From the NCBI GenBank assembly GCA_035772405.1, contig JAYKKM010000224.1, positions 2,274,501 to 2,338,500 of the forward strand: a DNA stretch of 64,000 nt, read 5' to 3'. Within the stretch, counting starts at the first letter, position 1. Every line of letters begins with the position of its first letter. A program made the translations under genes and the position numbers. Positions 16,705 through 27,766 of the stretch are shown here, piece after piece. This stretch comes from Chrysogorgia sp. JL179-B06 (taxonomy: Eukaryota > Cnidaria > Anthozoa > Scleralcyonacea > Chrysogorgiidae). The notes under the pieces are model-generated. The model was given only the letters and a program-made list of their open reading frames with translations. It was not told the origin of the DNA and did not search any database.

Positions 16705-16883
16705 TTGCCCTGGAACATTAATAGTTATATTTCAACATTTTAAATTCATAGTTAAACATTTACAGTTATCGTTGAACTTTGAACAAAATTTACTGAGTAT
16801 TCGCCTCCTCTGGAGACGAATAGGGGAGTGTGTAGAGAATTGTGTTAACAGACACTTATCTTAATTGGTTCGGAATGTGTTAG

Positions 16884-17075
16884 TTTAAAAGGATAGTGAT
16901 GACGGCTAAAATGCAGAGAAACGGAAGTGAGCTATGAACAAAGGAGAGTTGTGAACTGTGAAGTGAGAGAGAGAGAGTGAGTAAACATCGTGTGTACACC
17001 GAAATAAACGAGAAACCTTTCTATAAATATTGTGAAGTTTGGGAAGGGCACGGGCTCTTAGTCTGATTCCCAACA
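16884..17075 (+). repeat. 3' LTR of BEL/Pao element 1
   Basis: Identical to the 5' LTR apart from fewer GA repeats, and ends CCAACA at 17075. A 5'-TGTTAG just before the shared block suggests the true LTR begins at about 16878. Confidence 0.9.
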
Positions 17076-17140
17076 CTTTTATTTAAAAGTGTTTTCTTGT
17101 CGGCCTTCATGATCATAAGTTTTTCCTCCAGGCAAAGGTT
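17076..17140 (-). mobile_element. PLE GIY-YIG fragment, right side of the BEL/Pao insertion
   Basis: Reverse complement of the PLE coding sequence at about 17505-17575 (encoding CNLCLEEKLMIMKADKK). It continues the minus-oriented PLE copy broken by the BEL/Pao element, and meets a plus-oriented PLE copy at about 17141. Confidence 0.8.
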
Positions 17141-17782
17141 GCAGAGACATAATAAACGCATCTTAAAGAATAGAAACAACCCGCTACGAATACAGAGAAA
17201 TGCAACTGCCGACAACGTAACAGCCATCAATGCCCAATCCCAGGAAACTGTTTAGTGAAAAGCATAATTTATCAAGCCGAAGTAACAACGCATGACGACG
17301 GAGAAATGAAGAAATATATCGGTATGACAGCCAATGATTTCAAGCAGCGTTATCGCAACCATCTAAAATCATTCCGCAACGAAAAGCACGCAAATGAAAC
17401 GGAGCTGTCAAAACACATCTGGAACTTAAAAAGAAAAACACGCGATTTTAATGTAAAATGGTCAATTGTTAGACGCGCCGCGGCTTATCGAAATGGATCG
17501 CGAAGATGCAACCTTTGCCTGGAGGAAAAACTTATGATCATGAAGGCCGACAAGAAAACACTTTTAAATAAAAGATCGGAAATTTTCGCGAAGTGTCGTC
17601 ACACAATCAATCACCGATTAACGAACGTCAGCAAACGATCAACACACAACAACGTCATCAGAACTATTTTTAACCCGCCGAGTATATTAACGACAAGTTG
17701 AAGCTGAACTGTCAGTTGCCTGAAGATCGCATTACGCGTGAAACTCAGAGTAGTGACGAAAACATTCTAACTATTTTATAAA
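17141..17782 (+). mobile_element. PLE 3' fragment with GIY-YIG endonuclease
   Basis: Begins within the PLE zinc-finger/GIY-YIG linker and runs to the terminal phrase gtcagttgcctgaagatcgc...agtagtgacgaaaacattc shared with 11143-11240. With the minus copy at 17076-17140 it forms a head-to-head inverted pair. Confidence 0.8.
17185..17701 (+). pseudogene. PLE GIY-YIG endonuclease domain (5'-truncated)
   Basis: A CNCRQRNSHQCPIPGNCL zinc motif is read at about 17202-17255, just ahead of SIIYQAEV...KKYIGMTANDFKQRYRNHLKSF (GIY-YIG core, with arginine in FKQRYRNH) and a CNLCLEEK tail at about 17505-17530. The frame is open from 17255 to the stop at 17701. The reverse transcriptase is missing, so this is a dead fragment of a PLE related to the one at 8.6 kb. 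Confidence 0.85.
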
Positions 17783-17785
17783 CGC

Positions 17786-17849
17786 TCTAGCGTGAAGTGC
17801 GCATGGGGCCAGAGTGCTCAAACTGCCACAAGGGTAGTGAGCGTTGCAT

Positions 17850-17853
<4 letters not shown>
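17786..17853 (-). mobile_element. inverted piece of the 280-bp hammerhead repeat
   Basis: Reverse complement of the segment of the 280-bp unit that runs from tgcaacgctcactaccc to gcgcacttcac. A (TA)n tract (about 17853-17935) separates it from the direct units. Confidence 0.85.
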
Positions 17854-17935
<82 letters not shown>

Positions 17936-18107
17936 TAAAACAGATTTGTAACATGAATGTTACAAAGCTAGCGGATGGTTCAAGAGTGCTCGATACCATT
18001 AGAGGTATCTAGATGTTCTGATTGCCGGTGTTGTCCCACAAGCGGTTGTCAATGACGATCGCAAGTGTATATAATTACCGAGTCAGACTGATTCAGATTG
18101 TTCCAAG

Positions 18108-18149
18108 CTACACTGATGAGCTGTTGTACAGCGAAACACGTGTCTGTAG
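18108..18149 (+). ncRNA. type I hammerhead ribozyme, array copy 1
   Basis: Stem I CTACA/TGTAG (18108-18112 and 18145-18149). Core CTGATGA at 18113-18119. Stem II GCTG/CAGC with a five-base loop. GAAA at 18133-18136. Short palindromic stem III (CACGTG) and cleavage site GTC with scission after 18144. All conserved core bases are present. The minimal stem III is typical of PLE and retrozyme hammerheads, which tend to work as dimers. Confidence 0.9.
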
Positions 18150-18387
18150 ATTGAATTATGTACGCTCCTTCACTTCGGTGTTGTTGAGCACTCTGTGAAG
18201 TAAACGTGGGTGTCCTTTAGCGATAATGCAACGCTCACTACCCTTGTGGCAGTTTGAGCACTCTGGCCCCATGCGCACTTCACGCTATCTGGATGTTCTG
18301 ATTGCCGGTGTTGTCCCACAAGCGGTTGTCAATGACGATCGCAAGTGTATATAATTACCGAGTCAGACTCATTCAGATTGTTCCAAG

Positions 18388-18429
18388 CTACACTGATGAG
18401 CTGTTGTACAGCGAAACACGTGTCTGTAG
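18388..18429 (+). ncRNA. type I hammerhead ribozyme, array copy 2
   Basis: Identical core and stems to copy 1. Predicted scission after 18424, so cleavage at copies 1 and 2 would release a 280-nt RNA. Confidence 0.9.
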
Positions 18430-18672
18430 ATTGAATTATGTACGCTCCTTCACTTCGGTGTTGTTGAGCACTCTGTGAAGTAAACGTGGGTGTCCTTTAG
18501 CGATAATGCAACGCTCACTACCCTTGTGGCAGTTTGAGCACTCTGGCCCCATGCGCACTTCACGCTATCTGGATGTTCTGATTGCCGGTGTTGTCCCATT
18601 GCACAAGCGGTTGTCAATGACGATCGCAAGTGTATATAATTACCGAGTCAGACTCATTCAGATTGTTCCAAG

Positions 18673-18714
18673 CTACACTGATGAGCTGTTGTACAGCGAA
18701 ACACGTGTCTGTAG
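18673..18714 (+). ncRNA. type I hammerhead ribozyme, array copy 3
   Basis: Identical to copies 1 and 2. Predicted scission after 18709, 285 nt from copy 2 because of a small insertion upstream. Downstream sequence runs into (TA)n. Confidence 0.9.
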
Positions 18715-18721
18715 ATTGAAT

Positions 18722-19275
<554 letters not shown>

Positions 19276-19815
19276 CATTTTGAAGACGATTCTCTTTGAT
19301 GTACCGCGGTTATTGTTTAATCAGCAAATATTATAAACGTGAAATTTCATTTGGCAAAAGTTTCGTTTTAATGGTAAATTTATAACTTCGCGAGGCTTGC
19401 TCGTTTCGAGTAAATGTTGTTCGAATTAGATGTATGGCGTTCGAATTTGACGTTTTAAACGCGCAATATCATTACCGTATGTTATTTTAATATTACAAGG
19501 CTATATGATCACCTTAGTACATGGTTTAGTCTATAGTCTAAATCTAAACATGCTATATATAGTCTATAGAAAATATTTCTCGCATTATTCTGCTGACATG
19601 CCTGATCCTGAACGCCAACGGCTGCATTTCACTTCTGATAAGAACTCCTAGTTATATATAGGTCAGTGACCTTGAGTACTAAATCAGCTACTAAATTTTA
19701 CTTGAACTACCTTAAATATCACGAGTGAAATTTAGTAGCTCTGCTGATTTAGTACATATTCAAGGCAAGGTAACTAAACTTAACAATTGTATATGTATAT
19801 TATATATATATAATA

Positions 19816-19847
<32 letters not shown>

Positions 19848-19850
19848 TAT
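19276..19850. other. intergenic with hairpin and (TG)n
   Basis: No gene seen. An imperfect hairpin spans about 19667-19766 (gagtactaaatcagctactaaat and its inverted partner). A (TG)n run lies at about 19818-19842. Confidence 0.5.
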
Positions 19851-19854
19851 GGAT

Positions 19855-20075
19855 GAAGCGCGATCAGGTAACTGACAACTGAATAATGAAACGCGTACGT
19901 TCTCTGATCAAAAATATTTTATTTCGAGCTTTCGACCACCAGTCCGTGGTCTTCAACGGAAGAAGATAAATGGAAAATAAAGGTGGTTACAATTTATATA
20001 TATATATATATATATATAGACTCATCCAGATTGTTCCAAGCTACGCTGATGAAATAGAAAATGGCAACTGGTAGT
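19855..20075 (-). mobile_element. PLE end with decayed hammerhead
   Basis: On the minus strand, 19921-19968 reads as a 6-bp stem GACCAC/GTGGTC followed by GAAAGCTCG, resembling stem II, GAAA and cleavage site of a hammerhead. The expected CTGATGA is changed (CCGTTGA). A second, plus-strand scrap at about 20038-20055 (CTACGCTGATGA then GAAA) lacks stem II. (TA)n lies between them. Confidence 0.5.
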
Positions 20076-20199
20076 ACATGCATAAATTAATTTCGGTGTT
20101 TGTTCGTAAGAATGGAATATTGGCCCGGTAGTGATTTGGCGTTTTTGTCAGCAATTCCAGTAATAGCGGTATATGCCAAGATTCGAGTGATTTTCTGAT

Positions 20200-20580
20200 G
20201 CCACAATTCCCTTTGTCAATTATACGACTGTTTTTTAAATCTATTTTATGTCAGTGTTTTTCCCATGAATGATTTGCAATGTTGCTTTTTAACGTTTCTG
20301 ATAAGCTATTTCTTTCGCTAGGTTTCAAACGATCGTCCTGTTTCTCCAATGTAAGTCCACGAACATTGTTTGCATGGTATCTTGTATATGACGTCACTTT
20401 GTTGTTCGCCCGGAACCCTGTATTTCGGTGATGAAATTGTTGTTGTAAAATTCGTAAAGGCTTGATGACGTTGATGTCGTGTTTACGTAGAGTCCGTTGT
20501 AATTTTTCGGTTAATCCTTTGATGTATGCATATATGGGAGAACAGTCGGTATGCCCAGCCATGCCCGACGTGGACTGGAT
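20200..20580 (-). pseudogene. PLE C-terminal (GIY-YIG) fragment, frameshifted
   Basis: The minus-strand frame at 20251-20562 begins with a GLTEKLQRTLRKHDINV region typical of the connector before the GIY-YIG domain of another PLE lineage. Pieces of the nuclease (CKQCSWTYIGETG-type phrase near 20340-20375 in a shifted frame) and the SNIANHSWEKH tail follow. Frames switch several times. It is a different PLE family from those at 8.6 and 17.2 kb. Confidence 0.65.
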
Positions 20581-20582
20581 GA

Positions 20583-21105
20583 TTCGACATTGGGAAGTGC
20601 GCTCGAGAGGCCTTTCTCCACATTATGGTTAGATGCGATGTCTGCCTGTTGGTGTTAAGTGAAAGCGGCGAATTTAATATGTATATGGTAAAATCACTGA
20701 CTGTTCTGACCGTGTCTCATTAGCTCAAAGGTCAGAGCGCCGAAACGTTGATTCGGAGACCAAGGTTCGATTCCCGGTTGGGGCAGTCACTTTTTCCATA
20801 TATGTATTTGACAATATTAAATCCTCTCATATATCAATTAATTATTATTAAAGCCCTCTGTATACAAGAAGTTGTGTATCGCTTCGCTACTTTGGGAAGT
20901 GCGCTCGAGAGGCCTTTCTCCACATTATCGGGTTAGATGCGATGTCTGCCTGTGTTAAGTGAAAGCGGCGAATTTAATATGTATATGGAAAAATCACTGA
21001 CTGTTCTGACCGTGTCTCATTAGCTCAAAGGCCAGAGCGCCGAAAAGTCACTTTTTCCAAAAATGTATTTGACAATATTAAATCCTCTCATATATCAATT
21101 AAAAA
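20583..21105 (+). repeat. direct duplication of a tRNA-derived SINE-like unit
   Basis: The block at about 20587-20840 recurs at about 20891-21105 with small gaps (shared gaagtgcgctcgagaggcc and gaaagcggcgaatttaatat). The first copy contains a tRNA-like domain; the second has lost its 3' half. Confidence 0.75.
20714..20785 (+). ncRNA. tRNA-like SINE head (Asn-GUU-like)
   Basis: A cloverleaf can be drawn. Acceptor 6 of 7 pairs (two G-U), D stem GCTC/GAGC, perfect 5-bp anticodon stem CCGAA/TTCGG with anticodon GTT at 20747-20749, and an exact B-box GGTTCGATTCC. Position 33 is C instead of T and the T stem has two mismatches, so a functional tRNA is unlikely. A Pol III SINE head or tRNA pseudogene fits better. 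Confidence 0.55.
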
Positions 21106-21873
21106 TATATATATATATATATTTAGTTTATTCGTGTGTCCCTTATCTTTGATATGCCGCCGCGGTTAATATATAGGTTAGTTATCAGCTTGCATATTAA
21201 ATGACCTATACTAAATCGCTCTGACGACGATTATCAACTATATATCATGAATAAACTAAGTAGGGCCAAGGTTAGTTAGCGAAACCTCGGACTACGCCAG
21301 GTTATTTACCTCGGGAAATAACCTATATAGATATATCACGAGAGTGGTAGAAAGGTAGAGATCAGTGCCGGATTGAGGTGTGCGGGGTCCCCTGGCCAAA
21401 TTTCCACGGGGGGCCCTTGTGGGGGGGAGCTCGAGGGGGGTGGGTACCCCCCTGTAAAAAAAATTTTAACAATCAAATTGCAAATGGAGCAATTTTAGGG
21501 TACTTGAGGCCTTAGTATGTAATTTATGTTGGTAAATTGAGAAGGACTGTTGCCCGAATTTTCATATCATTTGCCCGAATTTTATTTCTCAGGGGGGGCA
21601 GCAGCCTCCCCCAGAAAATTTTAAAATGTAGACCTCAAAATTTTATGGTTTTTAATGGGGTGATTTAAATTTAATATTTTTGGCATCGGTCTTTAGTCAA
21701 TAACAGATGCCCGGGAATACTTGACACACATATAAGTCTGATTCTGAATGGACCTTCACTGAGACATAATACATTCCCATGTCCACTTCACTTCCTGTGG
21801 AAAAAAATCAAATATTTACAGTACACATTCTCAATTCTCATATATTATTACAGAATATCATAGCTTATTAGCT

Positions 21874-24397
21874 TTACATTGTTTTTTTTCGGCATTTTGC
21901 TCGTACAAATCTGTCAATGATCTCTTCACAGTCTAGATTTTTCAACATCTCATTCTCAATTGACATTAGGGAAAGGCAGGTCAGCCTGCTTTGGACCATG
22001 CATGTTCGCTTTTCACTTTTAATGAGTTTGAGCTTAGAGAATGTCCTTTCACCTGTTGCATTGGACACCATCAGACTAAGGTAAATTCTCATTGCTACTT
22101 CCACATTTGGAAATGTGGAGACCAGTTTCTTGTCAATAAGAATCTTATACAGCATTTTAACAGATGGGTTTTCCACCGGTTTTCCTTCATCATCTTTCAG
22201 GTTAAGTTCTTTCACAAAGATACTAAAATGTTCAAATTCTTCTGGGAAATTTTCTTCCAAATCATTCTCATAATGTTGTTGCAGTGCTGTAGCATCTCTC
22301 ACTATCATCGCTGCTGTCATTCCCTGGAAGCTTGTCATGAACCCAAATCTTTCAGAAACAACCTTATATGCAGCAATGCGCGAGTTCAAAGCTTGGGAAA
22401 GCTTATCCAGTATAGGTAAGAATGTCTGAAGTCGAAATCTGTCACGACCAGTAAGTACACGTTCTTGTGCAGGCCCATCATTACCTTGTCTTTTCCTGTG
22501 TACTTGACGTTTGTTTGCATCTTTGTATGGCACTTGGGGTGCTTTGTCTTGTGCCTTTTGTTCAAATTGGTCGAATTTCTCACGCTGCGACACCACATAT
22601 ACTTGGAGTGATTTCAACAGTTTCATTGCTATTCCTAGCTCCATATTCTCTTTCTGAAGGGCAATACTGACTTTATTGAATCGTTGTAGTATATTGTTCC
22701 AGAATTCAGCCATGAACACACTTTCAAAAAGCAACATGCTTTTCAAGAGATTCTGTGCTTCATTGATTGTGCACGTGTTTGGTTTTCATCATCTGATAGA
22801 CATTTCAGAGCTTCTTGAATTTGTGTGTATGCCAATGAGAGAGCTTTTATAGCATCAGCATGTGCAGACCATCGTGTATCTGTCAGACGTTTGAGGACCA
22901 ACTGTTTCTTTTCAAGAGACTCTAACATAATTTTCCACCTGTGAGTTGATCTAGAGAAGAAGTTGTACAGTTGTTGTACAAGTCCAAAGAAGGAGACTGC
23001 TTCCAGGCAGCAATCCACGGCACATTGACCAACCAGGTTTAATGAATGGGCAGCACACGGTATGAAAATGGCTAAAGGATTGAGCTCGGAAATTTTAGCT
23101 CTCATTCCATTATACTTTCCAGACATATTCGAAGCATTGTCATATGACTGCCCACGTGCATTACCAATATCAATGTTGTGTTCTTGAAGGAATTTAATAA
23201 CATTGGTTGCTAAGTATTCACCAGTATGTCTTTCAATCGGCAGAAAACAAAGGAACCGTTCTACCACCTCATTGGTTTCCATTGAAACATACCGTACAAT
23301 GATAGTTAGCTGATCAATGTGACACAAATCAGGGGTCGAATCAACAGACAGCGAGAAGTATTTAGCTTCTTGTATCTCAGCAATGATAACTGATAAAAGT
23401 TTGTCACCAATTAGCTTGATAAATTCTTCACATATTGTTGAAGACAAATAAGATGCTCTTCCCTTTCCTTTGTTTCCAAACTGCTTGATGTGATTACTTA
23501 TGAATGGATCAAATTGCCCAATTAATTCAAGCATTCCCATGTAATTTCCATTTTGTGAAGAACCGAATACTTCATTGTCACCACGCAGTGCTAGTCCTCT
23601 CTCTGAAATAAACTTTATAACAGCAACAACACGTCTCAAAACATTGCGCCAATACTGTCTCTCACTTTCAAACTGATTTGCCAATTGACTGTCTATACGG
23701 ACTATACCAGAAGTTTGCTGTCTGCTAACACATGTTAACATTGCATTTCGATGCAGTATACCACGTTCATGTTCAGTTATTCTCTCGGATGCATGTTTCC
23801 AATCACTGAAACCAGACCCAGAAAATGGTGTTCTTGATCCGGTACCAAATACCAGGCAAACAAAACAATATACATTTCCAGTGGAGGGCGAATAGAGAAG
23901 CCATTCCCGGCAATGTTTCTCACCAGAAATGTGATTCCTATATAGCAGATTCTTTACAAATTTACGTTTACGAGTGTTGTCATTTTCACGAGTTCTTTCA
24001 GAAGCTTGAAAATCCGTGTCATGGTGTTGACATTCACTTGGTCCTTTTGAAATCCAATATTCACGAACCCTGTCAGTAATATGAAGAATGTTCCATAATC
24101 CTGGATCATTGCCATACTCTGGTCCGGTTGCTGCAGCAGAACCTAATTCGACTTCCACTTCATCAGCATTTACATCCTGACTTTCATTCACAGTGGAATC
24201 AGAACGAGTATCTTCAGCACCAGCTCCAGCAGATTGGCTCCCGCTCTCCATCGCTCTCTAGTGATTCTCCAGATTCTGCTGATTTTCTAGATGTTGAGAA
24301 TCCCATATCAAAGAGTTTTGGTATTGATTTCAAGAGGTCATCATCTTTCTTCTTCTTCTCTTCACTCATCTTTCTCTTCTGAGCACCACTTAAATAT
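21874..24397 (-). pseudogene. hAT transposase (ZMYM1-like), interrupted
   Basis: The reading frame starts beyond the insertion, at the ATG at 34077-34075 (complement), crosses the duplicated ATATTTAA and continues at 24397 with LSGAQKRKMSEEKKKK. Next comes a TTF-type zinc finger region (REWLLYSPSTGNVYCFVCL, about 23840-23910). The RNase H-like catalytic core follows, with FSLSVDSTPD near 23350 and RGQSYDNASNMSGKYNGM near 23110-23160. CAAHSLNLVG near 23030-23060 and TDTRWSAHADAI near 22850-22885 belong to the same core. The dimerisation domain carries SNATGERTFSKLKLIKS near 22015-22070. Two further frame breaks occur (near 24250 and 22775). This superfamily cuts and pastes DNA, leaving 8-bp duplications. 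Confidence 0.88.
24390..24397. repeat. target-site duplication, left copy
   Basis: TTAAATAT immediately left of the Polinton-type element, identical to 34056-34063. It lies within codons of the hAT transposase, which proves the order of insertion. Confidence 0.9.
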
Positions 24398-24466
24398 GGT
24401 TATACTTTCATGATACGCAGTCACCAAATTGAAGATATCAAACTTCTATACCTAAGCAACCCAATA

Positions 24467-25024
24467 CCCCCTGTTATCCTGTAATCCCCTGTAATCCTGT
24501 AACCCCCTGTAACCCTGTAACCTCTTGTAATCCTGTAACCCCCTGTAATCCTGTAACCCCTTGTAATCCTGTAACCTCTTGTAATCCTGTAACCCCCTGT
24601 AATCCTGTAACCCCCTGTAATATTGTAACCTCTTGTATTCTTGTAACCGCTTGTATTCTTGTAACCTCTTGTAATCTTGTAACCCCTTGTAATCTTGTAC
24701 CCCCTGTAACCCTGTAACCTCTTGTAATCCTGTAACCCCCTGTAATCCTGTAACCCCTTGTAATCCTGTAACCTCTTGTAATCCTGTAACCCCCTGTAAT
24801 CCTGTAACCCCCTGTAATATTGTAACCTCTTGTATTCTTGTAACCGCTTGTATTCTTGTAACCTCTTGTAATCTTGTAACCCCTTGTAATCTTGTAACCC
24901 CCTGTAATCCTGTAACCCCTTGTAATCCTGTAACTCCTTGTAATCCTGTAACCCCCTGTAATCCTGTAACCCCTTTTAATCCTGTAACCCCTTGTAATCT
25001 TGTAACCCCTTGTAATCCTGTAAC
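24467..25024. repeat. 18-bp satellite in left inverted arm
   Basis: About 30 copies of an 18-bp unit (cctgtaacccc-ttgtaat type). A longer block of variants is repeated with a 197-bp period (starting at 24513 and 24710), showing block amplification. Confidence 0.95.
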
Positions 25025-25304
25025 AGTATTTAATGTTATATGATTTTTGTTTTATGAATAAAAAAATGGTAATTAAAATAACTGTTCGATTTATTTGAAT
25101 CGCTATTTTATACTACGGATATCCCCTATAACGAAGATATCAATTATAGTAATTTTTGGGAAAATTTATCGAGATGAATGATTTACTCTATGTAAAAATT
25201 AAATTTCACGACTATGATATACCCTTGTTAAATAAAGAATAAGATGAAAATAGTTTTTTTATAAAAAGAATTGTTCATTTTTTTCTTGTTACTTCACCAT
25301 CATC

Positions 25305-25450
25305 ATGAGTACTAAACAACAACAGTTTAATCATTATAGCGTTTCAAAATGTTCCCATTATTTAAAATTGGATGATATATTTACAATTATAAGGGACATG
25401 TTAAAGAATTTAGACAAAAAATTGACAGAATAAACAATGCATTTTATTAA
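25305..25450 (+). pseudogene. Polinton-arm gene A, left copy (internally deleted)
   Basis: Encodes a QQQFNH...SKCSHYLKLDDIFTI phrase shared with the right-arm copy at 31260-31753. About 330 bp present in the right copy is missing here, with GTTA at the join. Function unknown. Confidence 0.6.
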
Positions 25451-25634
25451 TTTTATAAACAATGAACTTAAGTGATTTTATAAAATTTAAAATTTTTGCT
25501 TATGATGTAATACGAATTAGATGAATTATTATAATAAAAAATATTTTATAAAAAAAATGGATTGGTTTTGTTTACAAAAAAAGGGTATAAATATAACATC
25601 ATTTGGGATATTTTAGTACCATTATACATTCATC

Positions 25635-26413
25635 ATGGCTGCAACAAGTTCAATGGCTGTGTTTTCACGTGAATATATACATCATACTTATGTTTTACAA
25701 TCGTATGATGATTATACAAAAAACATTACCAATTTAAAAAAAATGGGAATGCGTATCTCGCGAAAGTATATCCTGTTAGTCGTGAGTGTTTGAATTTTCT
25801 AATGCATACTAAATTAGAAATAAAAAAGATGTGAATAAATTGTTATTTCAATTGAATAAAAGTACATTGAAAGTTGGTCCTCAAGTATTTGTTGATGTTG
25901 CCCAAAGTAAAAATGGGAAAAAAGAAGAAGAACGACTAGTTATTCGTACTAACGACTGGGGAGGATTGGAAATTCTTTATCAAATAAAAAAAGATCTTCT
26001 ACCCGAAAAAGATTTGGTATTCAATATTGATGATGATGAAGATGTCCAACCTATGAACGATGATATATCTCCTAACGAAAACGACAAATGGTTAGATAAA
26101 TTTGGAACGTTTCATATAAAACAAATGATAACTTGGCTATTATTATTGATGGTTTACGTAAATATAGTCATGCTGTAAATGGTTCTGTTGAAAAAAGAAA
26201 ACATCAAAGAAAAATAAAAATAATGATTCTTCTGATTCACTCCGTGAAAAAAGAATGAAAATAATTAACGATGATGATGATGTTGAAGAGGTTTGTTTTG
26301 TTTTTTCTAAACCCACTGAAAAGGCGCTTTGTAAACTGTTTTATTTTCGATTTATACGTCATTTATCAATGCGTGATACAATATGTATGTATAACGATAT
26401 GTTATAAATGAAG
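25635..26413 (+). pseudogene. Polinton-arm gene B, left copy (unknown function)
   Basis: ATG at 25635 starts MAATSSMAVFSREYIHHTY. A frame break occurs near 25770, and the frame is open again from 25831 to 26178 (VDVAQSKNGKKEEERLVIR, GGLEILYQIKKDLLPEKD, then an acidic DDDED stretch). After another break a basic KRKHQRK and acidic DDDDVEE tail continues into the end of the inverted arm. An almost identical copy lies on the minus strand at 30300-31072. No family recognised. Confidence 0.65.
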
Positions 26414-26886
26414 CTAGTTCTGTATTATCTAAACTTAAAGCCGCATCATCTGCACCCGATAATAAAATACTTTTTAATACTCTTGTTAATCGTAATTCTA
26501 TTTTAAATGCTGAAGGAATAATTATTTCACCAACACTGAATAATGACGTATCAGTTGTATCAATTACTGATTTGACTTCATTTTTTAGTACTCTTGCATA
26601 CCTTACTTTCTTCATAATTCTTTTTAGTTTCACGCGTTAAAAATTTAACATAAGATGCAATATGGGACATATTTCCCGAAGTAGTAACTAACCTATCGTT
26701 TATTATTAATTCCTTTGTTTTCCACATTCTTCGAAGGGGTATCGGTAAAATTGATTTTCCCCCTGCAGCAACCGTTCCTGCAATAGCACCCGTTGTTTTA
26801 TGTACTAATGAAAGATTAGCTAAAATTTGGGCATCACTTGTTTTTAGGAGTCCTATTGCATTTGGGTGTCTAGTAAACGTAACCAC
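26352..26886 (-). pseudogene. Polinton internal gene, unknown, two overlapping frames
   Basis: Two minus-strand frames (26578-26886 and 26352-26633) overlap by 56 bases and probably derive from one gene. The upstream part has HPNAIGLLKTSDAQILANLS and a glycine/alanine-rich GAIAGTVAAGGKSILPIPL. The downstream part is basic at first, then neutral. A virion-component role is possible from position but is only inference. Confidence 0.45.
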
Positions 26887-27044
26887 ATTTGCAGTCGGAT
26901 CTTTAGGCGTAGGTAAAATTCAACAAATGTATTATTGTAGGGTTTAGAGACAAATAATTGTAAAGGCATCCAAAATAATACATCATGTTAATCAATCTTT
27001 TCTACCATTTTTGAATTCATTTTTTTTAAACGTTAATTTTTAAT

Positions 27045-27145
27045 ACTTTTCCAACGGTTCCCAATATATGGGGTAAGAACATTCCTAATGCCATTCCCGC
27101 ACCAAAAGCACCACCTTTTTGTATTCTTTTTCCTTTAACCTTTTG
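27045..27145 (-). pseudogene. small basic glycine-rich protein tail (PX-like?)
   Basis: On the minus strand KGKRIQKGGAFGAGMALGMF is followed by a short hydrophobic end and a stop near 27040. A basic patch plus GG and a hydrophobic segment at the C-terminus is the layout of Polinton/adintovirus PX-type proteins. The upstream part is not continuous. Low certainty. Confidence 0.4.
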
Positions 27146-27161
27146 TAATCTTTTTTTTTTT

Positions 27162-27560
27162 TTATTATCCTATATCTTCGTTTCATTTTTATTTTAAAAA
27201 AATAACCAACAAGACACGTTTTTAAAAAGAAAATAATGTTTTTATTTTTTTTACTTAATATATAGTTTATATTGGTTTTCTTTATTAAAAATAAAAATAC
27301 AACAACTAATTTCTATTTTATAAAATTAAAACGTAATACATTAGCTGTTTTTTGTATTTTTTTTTGTTTAACGATGTACTATTTTTGTAAATTTTTTTAA
27401 TTATCCTATATCTTCGATTCATTTTTTTAAAAAAAATAACCAACAATAACCGTTTTTTTAAAAGAAAATGTTTTTATTTTATTTTTACACTTATAAATAC
27501 ATCAACCAATTTTTATTTTGTAAAATTGAACGTAATACATCTGGATCTATTTTTCTTTTT
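27162..27560. repeat. imperfect direct duplication, about 240 bp
   Basis: The sequence ttatcctatatcttcg...aaataaccaacaa...gttttttaaaagaaaa at 27165 recurs at 27404, each followed by an aacgtaatacat phrase. Very AT-rich; probably duplicated gene-end sequence. Confidence 0.65.
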
Positions 27561-27765
27561 TTAGCTTTATTATTTATTACATTTTTTTTGATAATCAGGA
27601 TTTAAGGTTGGTGGTAATCCAACAGTAGAATTTAATAAAATAGCATCTTGAGTAGGATTTTTTTTTATCACGTTTTACATAAAAATATGTAGACGAATAA
27701 TGTTTTCCTTTACATTTTCCAGTAAGTAAATCAAAATAATCATCAGATGTTAAATGGTTATTCAT
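27540..27765 (-). pseudogene. Polinton small gene, unknown (frameshifted)
   Basis: ATG at 27765 lies 1 bp after the stop of the F54H12.2-like gene. The frame reads MNNHLTSDDYFDLLTGKCKG, shifts near 27660 at a run of T, then continues with STVGLPPTLNPDYQKKC to a stop near 27580. Product unknown. Confidence 0.45.
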
Positions 27766-27766
27766 T

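Larger units (their letters stand above)
11293..17075 (+). mobile_element. BEL/Pao LTR retrotransposon
   Basis: Two LTRs of about 190-197 bp bound a 5.4-kb interior coding for gag, protease, reverse transcriptase, RNase H and integrase in the order typical of BEL/Pao. The LTRs are identical apart from the number of GA dinucleotides in one microsatellite, which implies a recent insertion, yet the coding region has several frame breaks. It interrupts a minus-oriented PLE fragment. A 5-bp duplication expected for this family is not evident. Confidence 0.9.

Noticed and set aside
20714..20785. Functional tRNA-Asn
   Set aside because: C at position 33, two T-stem mismatches, and membership of a duplicated SINE-like unit argue against a working tRNA gene.
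24467..25024. CRISPR array or telomeric repeat
   Set aside because: There are no spacers between 18-bp units, the unit is not TTAGGG-like, and the array sits inside a transposon arm.
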